Below, one piece after another: positions 23,299 to 33,137 of a DNA stretch of 64,000 nucleotides (the stretch's first letter is position 1; every line of letters begins with the position of its first letter). This DNA comes from Streptomyces longwoodensis. Lineage in GTDB: Bacteria; Actinomycetota; Actinomycetes; Streptomycetales; Streptomycetaceae. The notes beneath the pieces are model-generated. The model did not search any database and had not been told where the DNA came from. It saw only the letters and a program-made list of their open reading frames with translations. The stretch is taken from assembly GCF_001514125.1 (NCBI RefSeq), contig NZ_KQ948554.1:368608-432607 (forward strand), in the 5' to 3' direction. Position numbers and translations under genes: made by a program.

Positions 23299-24624
23299 AT
23301 GACCATCCCCCTGCTCCTGCTCGCGGCGGCCTTCCTGCTCATCCTGGCCAACGGCTTCTTCGTCGCCGCCGAGTTCGGTCTCGTCACGGTCGAGCGCCCG
23401 GAGGCCGAGAAGGCCGCCGCCGAGGGCGACCCGCGCGCCCGCACGGTCGTCGCGTCGCTGCGGCAGCTGTCCTTCCAGCTCTCCGGCACCCAGCTCGGCA
23501 TCACCATCACCTCCCTCGTCGTCGGCATGCTCGCCGAGCCCGCGCTCGCGGAGCTGCTGCGCGGCCCGTTCGCCGCGATCGGCATCCCGGCCGGCGCCGT
23601 CTCCGGTGTCGCCGTGGTCGTCGGCATGCTGCTGGCCTCCGCCGTGCAGATGGTGGTCGGGGAGCTCGTGCCCAAGAACTGGGCCGTCTCCCGGCCGTTG
23701 CAGGTGGCCCGCTTCGTGGCGGGCCCCCAGCACGCCTTCGCGCGGCTGTTCCGGCCGGTCATCGCCGGCCTGAACACCGTCGCCAACCGTCTGGTGCGCG
23801 CCCTCGGCGTCGAGCCCGCCGACGAGCTGGCGTCCGCCCGCACCCCGGGCGAACTGGTGTCGCTGGCCCGGCACTCGGCCCAGGCGGGCGCCCTCGAACA
23901 GGACACGGCCGACCTGTTCGTGCGCACGCTGTCCCTGGGCGAGCTGACCGCGCAGCACGTGATGACCCCGCGCGTGAAGGTCAGCGCCCTGCAGTCGACG
24001 GCCACCGCCGAGGACGTGGTCAACCTGACCCGCGCCACCGGCCTGTCCCGCTTCCCCGTCTACCGAGAGAAGATCGACGAGGTCGTCGGCATGGTCCACC
24101 TCAAGGACGCCCTGGCCGTCCCGGTCCACGACCGGCTGCGCACCCCCGTGGGCCGCATCGCCCGCCCGGCCCTGCTGGTCCCCGAGACCCTGCCGGTGCA
24201 GCCGCTGCTGGCCCGGCTGCGCAGCGAGCAGCCCATCGCCGTCGTCGTCGACGAGTACGGCGGCACGGCGGGCGTGGTGACCCTGGAGGACATCGTCGAG
24301 GAGATCGTCGGCGAGGTCCGCGACGAGCACGACGGCCAGGACACGCCCGAGCTGGCCCCCGCCCCGCCGGAGGACGGCCGGCCCGCCTGGGACGTCGACG
24401 GCAGCTGCCGCGTCGACGCCCTGCTGCGCATCGGCCTCGCCGTCCCCGAGGGGCCGTACGAGACGGTCGCCGGCCTCGTCGCCGACCTGCTCGGCCGCAT
24501 CCCGGCCGTGGGCGACCGGACCGAGCTGCCCGGCTGGCGGCTGTCCGTGCGCCGGGTCGGGCACTACCGCGCCGAGCGGATCCGCCTCGTGCGCACCGGG
24601 ACCGTCGTGGAGGCGGCCCGATGA
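23299..24624 (+). CDS. CNNM/CorC-family membrane protein with CBS pair
   Basis: 441-aa protein of the HlyC/CorC (TlyC, UPF0053) family. An N-terminal DUF21 membrane domain (about residues 1-180) begins LLLLAAAFLLILANGFFVAA and includes VGELVPKNWAVSRP; two CBS domains (about 205-335) include HVMTPRVKVSAL and VVDEYGGTAGVVTLED; a C-terminal CorC_HlyC transporter-associated domain ends the chain. Family members take part in Mg2+ or Co2+ transport, usually efflux or homeostasis. The next gene is a second member and overlaps by ATGA, so the two likely work as a pair. Confidence 0.9.
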   Translation: MTIPLLLLAAAFLLILANGFFVAAEFGLVTVERPEAEKAAAEGDPRARTVVASLRQLSFQLSGTQLGITITSLVVGMLAEPALAELLRGPFAAIGIPAGAVSGVAVVVGMLLASAVQMVVGELVPKNWAVSRPLQVARFVAGPQHAFARLFRPVIAGLNTVANRLVRALGVEPADELASARTPGELVSLARHSAQAGALEQDTADLFVRTLSLGELTAQHVMTPRVKVSALQSTATAEDVVNLTRATGLSRFPVYREKIDEVVGMVHLKDALAVPVHDRLRTPVGRIARPALLVPETLPVQPLLARLRSEQPIAVVVDEYGGTAGVVTLEDIVEEIVGEVRDEHDGQDTPELAPAPPEDGRPAWDVDGSCRVDALLRIGLAVPEGPYETVAGLVADLLGRIPAVGDRTELPGWRLSVRRVGHYRAERIRLVRTGTVVEAAR

Positions 24625-25712
24625 CCCTGCTGCAACTGCTGTTCGCCGGGCTGCTCGTGCTCGCCAACGGCTTCTTCGTCGGCGCCGAGTTCGCGCTGGT
24701 CTCCGTGCGGCGCAGCCAGATCGAACCGCTCGGCACGGCCCGCGCCCGCCAGGTCCTCTACGGCCTGGAGCACCTGCCGCAGATGATGGCCGCGGCCCAG
24801 TTCGGCATCACGGTCTGTTCGCTGACCCTGGGCGCGGTCGCCGAGCCGACCGTGGCCCGGCTGCTGGAGCCGCTGTTCGAGGCGGTCCACCTGCCGCACG
24901 GCGTGATCCACCCGCTGGGCTACGTCATCGCCCTGGCCGCGGTGGTCTTCTTCCACCTCGTCATCGGCGAGATGGTCCCGAAGAACCTCGCCATGGCCGC
25001 GCCCGAGAAGGCCGCGCTGTGGCTCAGCCCCGGCCTGGTCTGGTTCGCCCGGCTGTGCCGGCCGATCACGGTCGCCCTCGGCGCCTGCGCCCAGGGCATC
25101 CTGCGGCTCTTCCGCGTCGAGCTCAAGGACGAGGTGGAGGCGGTCGTCACCAGCGAGCAGCTCAACCGGCTGCTGGAGGACTCCGGCCAGGCAGGACTGC
25201 TCGATCCCGAGGAGCAGGAGCGGCTGGAGGACGCCCTGGAGCTGGGCTCCCGCCCGGTGACGGACGTACTCCTCAAGCGGGAGTCGCTGATCACGGTGCC
25301 GCCCTCGGTCACCCCAGGGCAGATCGTGGAGCTCACCGCGCGCACCGGCTACTCGCGCTTCCCGATCGCCGCGGAGAAGAGCGCCAAGGGCACCTTCATG
25401 GGCTACCTGCACGTCAAGGACGTCCTCGACCTGGAGGAGTCGGACCGCGCGGTGCCGCAGCAGGTGTGGCGGCCCATGACGACGCTCCGGCCGGAACTCC
25501 CGCTGGACGACGCCCTGACCGTCATGCGGCGGGCGGCGACCCACCTCGCGCAGGTCGCCGACGCCGGCGGACGGGTGCTGGGCCTCGTAGCCCTGGAGGA
25601 CGTCCTGGAACTGCTGGTCGGCGAGGTGCGGGACCCGGCGCACCGCGAGACGCGCAACGTCAGGCTGACGTCGCCGCGGGTGAGCGGGGAGCCGGAGGAG
25701 GCGCTCGCCTAG
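24621..25712 (+). CDS. second CNNM/CorC-family membrane protein with CBS pair
   Basis: 363-aa paralogue of the preceding gene with DUF21 (LLFAGLLVLANGFFVGAEFA at the start, GEMVPKNLAMAAPEKA near 120) and a CBS pair (RPVTDVLLKRESLITV, then VLGLVALEDVLELLVGEV). It lacks the C-terminal CorC_HlyC domain found in its partner, so it is about 80 residues shorter. The ATG at 24621 overlaps the upstream TGA, showing translational coupling. Paired long and short CorC proteins suggest a heteromeric membrane complex for divalent cation handling (inference). Confidence 0.9.
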   Translation: MTLLQLLFAGLLVLANGFFVGAEFALVSVRRSQIEPLGTARARQVLYGLEHLPQMMAAAQFGITVCSLTLGAVAEPTVARLLEPLFEAVHLPHGVIHPLGYVIALAAVVFFHLVIGEMVPKNLAMAAPEKAALWLSPGLVWFARLCRPITVALGACAQGILRLFRVELKDEVEAVVTSEQLNRLLEDSGQAGLLDPEEQERLEDALELGSRPVTDVLLKRESLITVPPSVTPGQIVELTARTGYSRFPIAAEKSAKGTFMGYLHVKDVLDLEESDRAVPQQVWRPMTTLRPELPLDDALTVMRRAATHLAQVADAGGRVLGLVALEDVLELLVGEVRDPAHRETRNVRLTSPRVSGEPEEALA

Positions 25713-25750
25713 GGAGCACCGAGGGGCGTGACGAGGGGACTCGAGGGGGA

Positions 25751-27619
25751 CTACAGGGCCGAGGGGTCCTGTGGTCCCCGCCCCGACAGCACCTCGCCGT
25801 AGGCCTGCATCAGGTCCGGCAGCCGCAGGGTGGCCAGGTCCGCGCGGGTCAGCGCCCCGGGGTACGTGGACAGCCTGAGGTCCCGGTAGGCGCAGCTCTT
25901 CTCGTACAGTGTCCGCAGGAACCGCCCGTTGCCCAGCTCGTCGATCCACCCCTGGTCCACCACGTGCCCGGCGATCGACCGCAGCTCGTCCAGGGCCTCC
26001 TCGTCCCAGAGGTCGCCGTTCTCCGCCGCGAGCACCTTGCCGATCTCGGTGAGTTCGAGCGGCCGGTAGGAGGGGAAGTCCACCCGGGTGGTGAACCGCG
26101 AGGACAGTCCCGGGTTGGCGGCGAGCAGCCGGTCCATCCCCTCGGGGTAGCCCGCGAGGATGACCACGAGGTGGTCCCGGTTGTCCTCGGCGCGCTTGAG
26201 CAGCACCTGCAGCGCCTCGTCGCCGTACGCGTCGCCCTTGCCGTAGCCGGTGTTGGACAGCGAGTAGGCCTCGTCGACGAAGAGGACACCGCCGAGCGCG
26301 GAGTCGATGAGCTCGTTGGCCTTCACGGCCGTCTGGCCGAGGTACTCGCCCACCAGGTCGGCTCGCTGCGCCTCCACGAGGTGGTCGCCGCCGAGCAGCC
26401 CGAGGGCGTAGAAGACCCGGCCGAGGATGCGGGCCACGGTGGTCTTGCCGGTGCCGGAGGGCCCGGAGAAGACGAAGTGCCGCTTGGGCGGCTGGACCGG
26501 CAGGCCCTGCCCGGCGCGCAGCCGGGCCATGTTCAGCTGCGCGGACAGCGCCTTGACCTGACGTTTCACGGGCTCCAGGCCCACCATCCGCTCGAGCTCG
26601 GCCAAAGCCTCCTCGAGCAGGGCGGGATCGGTGGGGCCCGCCGGCAGCGACGGCGTCGGGACGGCGGTCTTGTGGCGTGCGGCCCCGCCGGACGCCGGGG
26701 GCGCGCCGACCGGGGGCAGGTCGGCGGGCTCGCCCAGCCGCAGGTCCCGGCCCTCGGTGCCGAACAGCGGGTCCAGCACGTCCGGCCCGTCCACGCTGTC
26801 CTGGCCGAAGCCGCCCAGCGCGATGGCGGCGAGGTCGGCCGGGTCGTCGTCGTACCCGTCGCCCTCGGCGATCGCCGCGAGCCGGGCGGAGGTGTCCATG
26901 AACGCCGGATCGACCCGGTGCACCGCCCGGTACAGGGGGAGCGCGGCGGCCGACCGTCCCGTCCCCTCGTGGGCCCGCGCCAGCCAGTACCGCAGCTCCT
27001 TGCGCTGCGGCTGCTCGCTGCGGCACCGCATCAGCGCCGTCGACAGCAGCGGCTCGGCCTGGCCGTACATCTCCAGCCGCACCCGGGCCATGCCGCCGAA
27101 CAGCCCGGCCTCGATGCCGAGCAGGGCGTCGTCGAGCAGCGGGTCGGTGTGCCGGACCAGCTGTTCCCAGTCCTTGACCAGGTAGGCGCGGCAGGCGTGC
27201 AGGAAGCGCACCTGGTGGTCGGTGTCGACCGGGGGCAGCCCGGCGAGCGCCCGGTCCAGCTCCGGCACGTGGCGGCCGTCGAGCCAGTGGGAGGCGTGCG
27301 CGAGGAGCAGGTCGCGGGGGCTCTCCAGCACAGGCTGGACCCACCAGCCGAGCCAGTACCAGGAGTTGAGCGTACGGCGGTGCCGGGCGCGCTGTTCGCC
27401 GAAGCGTTCGCGGTGCCGGAACATCCGCAGCAGCGCGGTCGTCGTGTCCACCCGCAGCGCGTGCAGCCCGAGCCAGCCGTCGGCCATCCCCGGGTCGATC
27501 CGCACCGCCGTGCGGAACTCCTCCTCCGCCTGCGGATAGGCGCCCATGGTGTAGGCGTCCACGCCTCGCAGCCAGGCGAGGTCGGCCGGGGCCTGAGGGC
27601 CCTGGGTGCCGAAGTCCAT
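25751..27619 (-). CDS. CbxX/EccA-like AAA ATPase with N-terminal TPR-like region
   Basis: 622-aa cytosolic ATPase. The N-terminal 280 residues are helical repeats (AYTMGAYPQAEEEFRTAVRI resembles a TPR) as in EccA of type VII secretion; a Pro/Gly linker follows, then the AAA domain with Walker A SGPSGTGKTTVARILG near 385, Walker B GGVLFVDEAYSL near 440 and sensor/arginine finger SSRFTTRVDFPSY. Start ATG 27619 (MDFGTQ); a GTG three bases upstream is also possible. No ESX genes (WXG100, EccB-E, MycP) lie nearby, so it stands alone and its client is unknown. Upstream 27620-28064 holds its promoter region and a terminator-like hairpin. Confidence 0.85.
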   Translation of the reverse strand: MDFGTQGPQAPADLAWLRGVDAYTMGAYPQAEEEFRTAVRIDPGMADGWLGLHALRVDTTTALLRMFRHRERFGEQRARHRRTLNSWYWLGWWVQPVLESPRDLLLAHASHWLDGRHVPELDRALAGLPPVDTDHQVRFLHACRAYLVKDWEQLVRHTDPLLDDALLGIEAGLFGGMARVRLEMYGQAEPLLSTALMRCRSEQPQRKELRYWLARAHEGTGRSAAALPLYRAVHRVDPAFMDTSARLAAIAEGDGYDDDPADLAAIALGGFGQDSVDGPDVLDPLFGTEGRDLRLGEPADLPPVGAPPASGGAARHKTAVPTPSLPAGPTDPALLEEALAELERMVGLEPVKRQVKALSAQLNMARLRAGQGLPVQPPKRHFVFSGPSGTGKTTVARILGRVFYALGLLGGDHLVEAQRADLVGEYLGQTAVKANELIDSALGGVLFVDEAYSLSNTGYGKGDAYGDEALQVLLKRAEDNRDHLVVILAGYPEGMDRLLAANPGLSSRFTTRVDFPSYRPLELTEIGKVLAAENGDLWDEEALDELRSIAGHVVDQGWIDELGNGRFLRTLYEKSCAYRDLRLSTYPGALTRADLATLRLPDLMQAYGEVLSGRGPQDPSAL

Positions 27620-27888
27620 CACGTCCCCCACAAACAGTGCCCCCGTCGCCCGTCGGCTGCCGTGGTCGAACCGCTGTGCCGCGGAACGGAGTTGAGTGCG
27701 CGGAGCAGCCGTCCGCAGGTCGCACCGAGGGCATCGTACCTGCGGGGGAGGGGCCCGCCGTAGGGTGCCGCACGAGCCGTTCGGCGAGGTGGGAGCACGG
27801 GGGGCGCGTCGGGCGCGGTGACCCAGGGTGAGCGTCCGGCACCGTCGGGCGGCCGGACCGGGGCCCGTAGGGGCCTTTTCGGGCAGAA

Positions 27889-27926
27889 CGAAGCCCCCGA
27901 TCACGGGGGAACAACCGGGGGCTTCG
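27889..27926. terminator. terminator-like inverted repeat
   Basis: Perfect 11-bp arms CGAAGCCCCCG and CGGGGGCTTCG with a 16-base loop, in the 445-base gap between the AAA ATPase gene and the P-loop kinase gene, both on the minus strand. It probably terminates the kinase transcript. I see no coding sequence or RNA gene in the rest of 27620-28064. Confidence 0.6.
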
Positions 27927-28064
27927 CGTCTGCGGGCGGCTACCCTGCCGCACAGTGAGAACGTAAGACCTGTACGGGCCGCCGGTCAAGCGCACTTGGG
28001 GCACTCGGTGAAGTTCTCCCGCACGGGTCTTCACAGGTTCACCACATCGCGTGCGGCCCCTCAC

Positions 28065-28592
28065 TCAGGGTGACGAAGGCCCCGTGCCGGAGGGCGCCGA
28101 CGGCCCCGGGAGCACCTCGTACCCCTGCGCCAACTGCCGTACCAGCGCGTGCGCGTGGGGCCGCGAGGGGTCCGCCGCGAAGTGCGCGCGCTCCGCCGCG
28201 ACCCAGCCGTCCCAGAACCCCCGCTGCTCCGCCCCGTCCCGCGCGCGGCCCCGCGCCCAGGACTCCTCGGCCGGCAGGTCCATCCACAGCAGGCACGCCA
28301 GGCTCGGCCGCACCGCCCGGCGCCCGGCCCCCACGCCCTCCACCAGCACCACGGGCGCCACGGGCAGCGGCCGGGGCGGCCCGTAGCGGCGGGCCCGCCA
28401 GTCGTACGGCGCGTAGTGCGCGGCCGTGCCGCGGCCCAGCGGCTCGATCACCTGGGCCCGCAGGCGGCCGGTCCACCCGAACAGGTCGCGGTGGCAGGCG
28501 AGGTCGTCGAGGTGGAGCACCGGCGCCCCGCCCAGCGCGGCGGCGATCCGCCCGGCGAACGTCGACTTCCCGGAGCCCGCGTGTCCGTCCAC
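28065..28592 (-). CDS. small uridine kinase-like P-loop kinase, start uncertain
   Basis: At least 175 aa of a nucleoside/nucleotide kinase-like P-loop protein. Walker A DGHAGSGKSTFAG lies at the very start, HLDDLACHRDLFGW resembles the uridine/pantothenate kinase Asp region, and PVVLVEGVGAGRRAV resembles Walker B. The annotated GTG (28592) is the Val immediately before the P-loop, which would leave out the first beta strand; the same frame is open upstream to 28721 and encodes a plausible N-terminus including VHELVSRLRRL and VRLVG, but offers no ATG/GTG/TTG. The true start is unresolved. It is divergent from the C39 peptidase gene, with a 25-bp repeat array between them. Confidence 0.75.
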   Translation of the reverse strand: MDGHAGSGKSTFAGRIAAALGGAPVLHLDDLACHRDLFGWTGRLRAQVIEPLGRGTAAHYAPYDWRARRYGPPRPLPVAPVVLVEGVGAGRRAVRPSLACLLWMDLPAEESWARGRARDGAEQRGFWDGWVAAERAHFAADPSRPHAHALVRQLAQGYEVLPGPSAPSGTGPSSP

Positions 28593-28748
28593 GCCGACCA
28601 GGCGGACCGGACCGCAGGACGGGGGGAGCCGGCGGAGCCGGGAGACGAGCTCGTGGACGGCGGGGTCGTGGATGACGGGTCCTGGGGCGTGCGGGGGCGG
28701 GAGCGTGCGGCCCGCAGTCTAGTGCCGAACGCCGCGGGCCCTGCGAGG

Positions 28749-28809
28749 GGACTCGACCACGGGTGCTGCCGGTGGACTCGACCGCGGGTGGTGCCAGTGG
28801 ACTCGACCA
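28749..28809. repeat. 25-bp tandem array with chitinase-box-like cores
   Basis: Two full 25-bp units (28749-28773 and 28774-28798; 21 of 25 bases or better alike) and the first 11 bases of a third (28799-28809). Each begins GGACTCGACC; on the minus strand this reads GGTCGAGTCC. The rightmost core TGGTCGAGTCCA matches 10 of 12 bases of the palindromic DasR core TGGTCTAGACCA. It lies in the 335-base divergent region 28593-28927, which otherwise holds only promoter sequence. Confidence 0.8.
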
Positions 28810-28927
28810 ATGATTCGTGACGCGCGTGGACCGAAGTGCTGGCAGGAGCGGGCGTGGGCGGCCATAGTGGGCGCACCACCGTGCACCCGGACCCGCCCCG
28901 ACTCCGACACCTGGGGGTCTCCCGCCC

Positions 28928-30331
28928 ATGAGCAGAGCCGAACAGCCGTCCCGCAGGGCCCCGCAGCCCTCCCGCAGGACCGTCCTGACCGCCGCGGTCG
29001 TCGCCGCCATGACGTCGGCCGCGACGGCCGGCGCCCTGGCCCCGGCCTCCGCCGCCGTCCCCGACGGCCCGGCCGGTCCCGCTGGCCCGGACGCCCCGGC
29101 CCGCCCCGTCGACTACCGCTCCTGGACCACCTACGCCGACTGGCGCTCGGGCGCCGCGCAGGGCACCCGCCCGGTGGCCGGCGCCCGGCCGGGCCTGGTG
29201 ATCGCCGCCGCCCACGGCACCGTCGACTACACCGACCCGCACACCGGCACCACCGCGGCCTGGGAGTACGCGACCTGGACCTCGCCGGTGCACCACCTCC
29301 CGGTGCCGTCCACGGAGGCCATCGCGTCCTGGAACGCGCACACCCCCGAGGGCACCTGGCTCCAGGTGGAGCTCTCCGGGACGTACTCCGACGGCACCGC
29401 GACCCCCTGGTACGTGATGGGCCGCTGGGCGGCCGGCGACCAGGACATCCGGCGCACCTCCGTCGACGACCAGACCGACGGCCGGAGCACCATCTGGACG
29501 GACACCTTCTCCATCGACGACGCCTCCACCGGCCTGCGCCTGGCGTCGTACCGGCTGCGCCTGACCCTGTACCGCCGGCCCGGCACCAAGCTCACGCCGA
29601 CCGTGTGGCGGCTCGGTGCGATGGGCTCCGACATCCCCGACCGCTTCACCGTCCCGGCCAGCACCCCGGGCCTGGCGCGGGAACTGGCCGTCCCGCGCTA
29701 CTCGCAGGAGATCCACAAGGGCCAGTACCCGCAGTACGACAACGGCGGTGAGGCCTGGTGCAGCCCCACCTCCTCGCAGATGATCGTCGAGTACTGGGGC
29801 GGCCGGCTCACCCCGGAGCAACTGGCCTGGGTCGACCCGTCGTACGCCGACCCGCAGGTCTGCCACGCGGCCCGGTACACCTACGACTACCAATACGAGG
29901 GCTGCGGCAACTGGCCGTTCAACGCGGCCTACGCGGCGACCTTCGAGGGCCTCCAGGGCGTCGTCACCCGCCTCGTCTCCCTCACCGACCTGGAGACGCT
30001 GGTCGCGGCCGGCGTCCCGGCCATAACGTCCCAGTCGTTCCTGAAGGACGAGCTCACCGGCGCGGGGTACGGCACCTCCGGGCACCTGATGACGGTGATC
30101 GGCTTCACCGCCGACGGCGACGTGATCGCCAACGACCCGGCGTCACCCAGCGACGAGGCGGTGCGCAGGGTCTACCGGCGGCGGGAGTTCGAGAACATCT
30201 GGCTGCGGACCAAGCGGTACAACGCCTCCGGCAAGGTCGTCGGCGGCACGGGCGGCGTCTGCTACCTGTACTTCCCGGCGCACCCCACCCCGCGCCAGCG
30301 CAAGGCCCTCGCCGCGGTGGGCGTGCGGTGA
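28928..30331 (+). CDS. exported C39-like cysteine peptidase
   Basis: 467-aa secreted protein. A twin-arginine signal (PSRRTVLTAAVVAAMTSAAT, cleavage near ASA at about residue 43) is followed by a beta-rich N-domain (about 55-250) and a peptidase C39-like domain (about 255-440) with catalytic Cys278 in NGGEAWCSPTSSQMI and His386 in TSGHLMTVIGF, then NDPASP. Conserved Trp/Tyr-rich patches occur throughout. It probably cuts extracellular peptides or cell-wall-linked substrates; no target is indicated. ATG 28928 gives the signal peptide. It is the first gene to the right of the repeat array that resembles chitinase promoter boxes. Confidence 0.85.
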   Translation: MSRAEQPSRRAPQPSRRTVLTAAVVAAMTSAATAGALAPASAAVPDGPAGPAGPDAPARPVDYRSWTTYADWRSGAAQGTRPVAGARPGLVIAAAHGTVDYTDPHTGTTAAWEYATWTSPVHHLPVPSTEAIASWNAHTPEGTWLQVELSGTYSDGTATPWYVMGRWAAGDQDIRRTSVDDQTDGRSTIWTDTFSIDDASTGLRLASYRLRLTLYRRPGTKLTPTVWRLGAMGSDIPDRFTVPASTPGLARELAVPRYSQEIHKGQYPQYDNGGEAWCSPTSSQMIVEYWGGRLTPEQLAWVDPSYADPQVCHAARYTYDYQYEGCGNWPFNAAYAATFEGLQGVVTRLVSLTDLETLVAAGVPAITSQSFLKDELTGAGYGTSGHLMTVIGFTADGDVIANDPASPSDEAVRRVYRRREFENIWLRTKRYNASGKVVGGTGGVCYLYFPAHPTPRQRKALAAVGVR

Positions 30332-30494
30332 GCGGGGGCGGGCGCGTCCGCGTGTGAGCAACCTCTCCGCCGCGAACGGCGCGGACGGTGGCAAGGTGGA
30401 CGGATCGACCGGGCGGCGCACCCGCCCGGTCGGGCTCGACCGGGGCGCGTCGACCCGACCCGCCCCGACCGCACGACCACCGCAGCGAGACACC

Positions 30495-30638
30495 ATGACC
30501 GCACACTCCGCCACCGCCCGCGCCCACGCCCGCACCGGGGGCCCGAAGGACGACGGCCCCCGCATCCTCGAACACGTCGCGGGCTGGACCCTCGTCGTGG
30601 TCGTCGCGATGCTGATGACGCAGCTGGGACTGCTGTAG
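30495..30638 (+). CDS. SCO1431-type small membrane protein
   Basis: 47-aa protein with a polar N-terminus and one C-terminal transmembrane helix, WTLVVVVAMLMTQLGLL. I recall a family of the same size named after S. coelicolor SCO1431 at the equivalent position (between a secreted protein and the TetR-chiD pair), which supports it being real. Function is unknown. A weak GCGAG ribosome site precedes ATG 30495; the frame is open upstream to 30354, but that stretch is Arg/Pro-rich and unlike a membrane protein N-terminus. Confidence 0.7.
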   Translation: MTAHSATARAHARTGGPKDDGPRILEHVAGWTLVVVVAMLMTQLGLL

Positions 30639-30699
30639 GCCCCTCCTTGACCTGACATACTGCGGATGTCACCGCCGACCGTTGGAATCAGGGTCGAAA

Positions 30700-31359
30700 T
30701 TGAACATCCCGCAGCAGCGTGCCGCCGCCCTCCCCGGGGTGCGCGGAACCGAGCGCTCCGTGGCGCGTCGCGCCGAACTCATCGCCATCGGGCGGAGGTT
30801 GTTCGCCGACCGGTCCTACGACGCGCTGTCCATGGACGACATCGCGAAACAGGCGCACGTCGCCAAGGGGCTCATCTACTACTACTTCCGGTCCAAGCGC
30901 GGCTACTACCTGGCGATCATCCAGGACTCCGTCGCCGAGCTGGTCTCCTTCGCGGCGGGCGGCGCCGGACTGCCGCCGGTGGACCGCGTGCACCGCACCA
31001 TCGACGGCTACCTGCGCTACGCCGAGAACCACCAGGCCGCCTTCCGCACGATCGTCAGCGGCGGGGTCGGCTTCGACGCCGAGGTGCACGCCGTGCGCGA
31101 CGGCGTGCGGGACGCGATCGTCGCGACCATCGCCGAGGGCGCGTACGGCTCCGGCGACATCGCCCCGGTCGCCCGGGTGGGCCTGCTGGCCTGGGTGTGC
31201 GGTGTGGAGGGCGCCACGCTCGACTGGATCGACCGCCCCGAGCTGTCCCGCGACACCCTGCGGGAGTACCTGGTGAAGACCCTCGGCGGTGCCCTGCGCG
31301 CCATCGAGGAGCTGGAGCCGGCCCATCCGGCACCGCGGCCGGCCCGCCGGGACGCCTGA
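30700..31359 (+). CDS. TetR-family transcriptional regulator
   Basis: About 219-aa regulator. The N-terminal helix-turn-helix (about residues 17-63) has RRLFADRSYDALSMDDIAK and AHVAKGLIYYYFRSKRGYY; the C-terminal ligand domain is helical and contains FRTIVSGGVGFDAEVHAVRD, reminiscent of regulators of fatty acid or lipid genes. Starts are poor: TTG 30700 (MNIPQQR, with CAGGG upstream) is preferred over TTG 30682. It converges on the chitinase gene at 31475, and a hairpin at 31411-31435 separates them. Target genes are not evident from context. Confidence 0.85.
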   Translation: MNIPQQRAAALPGVRGTERSVARRAELIAIGRRLFADRSYDALSMDDIAKQAHVAKGLIYYYFRSKRGYYLAIIQDSVAELVSFAAGGAGLPPVDRVHRTIDGYLRYAENHQAAFRTIVSGGVGFDAEVHAVRDGVRDAIVATIAEGAYGSGDIAPVARVGLLAWVCGVEGATLDWIDRPELSRDTLREYLVKTLGGALRAIEELEPAHPAPRPARRDA

Positions 31360-31410
31360 GCCGCGCACCGGCACCGTCCGGCCGCCGTGGGGGCCCGGGG
31401 GACGCGCGAA

Positions 31411-31435
31411 GGGCGGAGGCTCGTGGACTCCGCCC
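31411..31435. terminator. terminator between TetR gene and chitinase
   Basis: Perfect 8-bp stem GGGCGGAG / CTCCGCCC with a 9-base loop between convergent genes. Confidence 0.55.
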
Positions 31436-31474
31436 GTCGCACCCCGTGGGGGTCTCGGTTCCCGCCGGTGCGAA

Positions 31475-32713
<1,239 letters not shown>

Positions 32714-32777
32714 CGGTGGCTCCTCGTGGGGGGGAGGGGAATGCACGCCGATTGGCATGGACGCGGTAACGCGGTGA

Positions 32778-32831
32778 CCGTGAGCGTAGGAGGACTAGAC
32801 CAGTACGGTCAATGGTGCGTACCAACTCACC
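32778..32831 (-). promoter_or_regulatory. chitinase promoter with chi-type repeats
   Basis: Read on the minus strand: TTGGTACGCACCA, then -35 TTGACC, then ACTGGTCTAGTCCTCC, then -10-like TACGCT, with 18 bases between -35 and -10. Order, spacing and repeat sequences are the same as in the other chitinase promoter (17759-17801). The box ACTGGTCTAGTCC is close to the DasR consensus ACTGGTCTAGACCAGT. Confidence 0.8.
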
Positions 32832-32873
32832 TGCGCGGCGCCGCACTCCGCTCCCACGGGAGCCTGGGGGCGG

Positions 32874-33137
32874 TCAGCGCACGTCGCCCAGCGGGTCCAC
32901 GGAGGCGCTGAACTGCCCCTGCCGCACCGGCGGGGCCGACAGTCGCACCCACTCGGGGTCGTGCCGGCCCGGCAGGGTGCGGCCGCGGTCGGCCCACGCC
33001 CGCATCAGATCGCGGTAGATGGGCGGGTCCTGGGGCGGCGCCGGACGCGGTACGGCCCGGATGACCGGTTCCGCGCCGAGGGGAGCGGGGACGAACAGCT
33101 GGCGGTGACGCCCGGGAGCGGCAGACGTAGCGGTCAT
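32874..33137 (-). CDS. small protein of unknown function
   Basis: 87-aa soluble, Pro/Arg-rich protein with no signal peptide or membrane segment. Recognisable pieces are GRHRQLFVPAPLG, DPPIYRDLMRAWADRGRTLPG and DPEWVRLSAPPVRQGQF. Short proteins of this composition with a conserved central YRDLMxxWA motif are common in streptomycetes, but I do not know a function. ATG 33137 is preferred; a further upstream ATG would add an Ala/Gly-rich stretch. It lies upstream of, and in the same direction as, the chitinase gene; 160 bases with the chi promoter separate them. Confidence 0.65.
   Translation of the reverse strand: MTATSAAPGRHRQLFVPAPLGAEPVIRAVPRPAPPQDPPIYRDLMRAWADRGRTLPGRHDPEWVRLSAPPVRQGQFSASVDPLGDVR

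Noticed and set aside
25751..27619. Part of a type VII secretion locus
   Set aside because: Only the EccA-like ATPase is present; no WXG100, EccB, EccC, EccD or mycosin gene is found in the window near it.
24564..28064. A 1166-codon open frame on the minus strand across the CorC genes and the AAA ATPase gene
   Set aside because: It lies antisense to or out of frame with well-supported genes; its product is Arg/Gly/Pro-rich without domains, typical of open shadow frames in high-GC DNA.
27620..28064. A tRNA gene in the AT-richer stretch near 27930-28030
   Set aside because: No acceptor stem, T-loop GGTTCAAATCC-like block or anticodon arm can be assembled; only hairpins are present.
28749..28809. 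A CRISPR-like repeat array
   Set aside because: Units are directly adjacent, only 2.4 copies, and lie in a promoter region.
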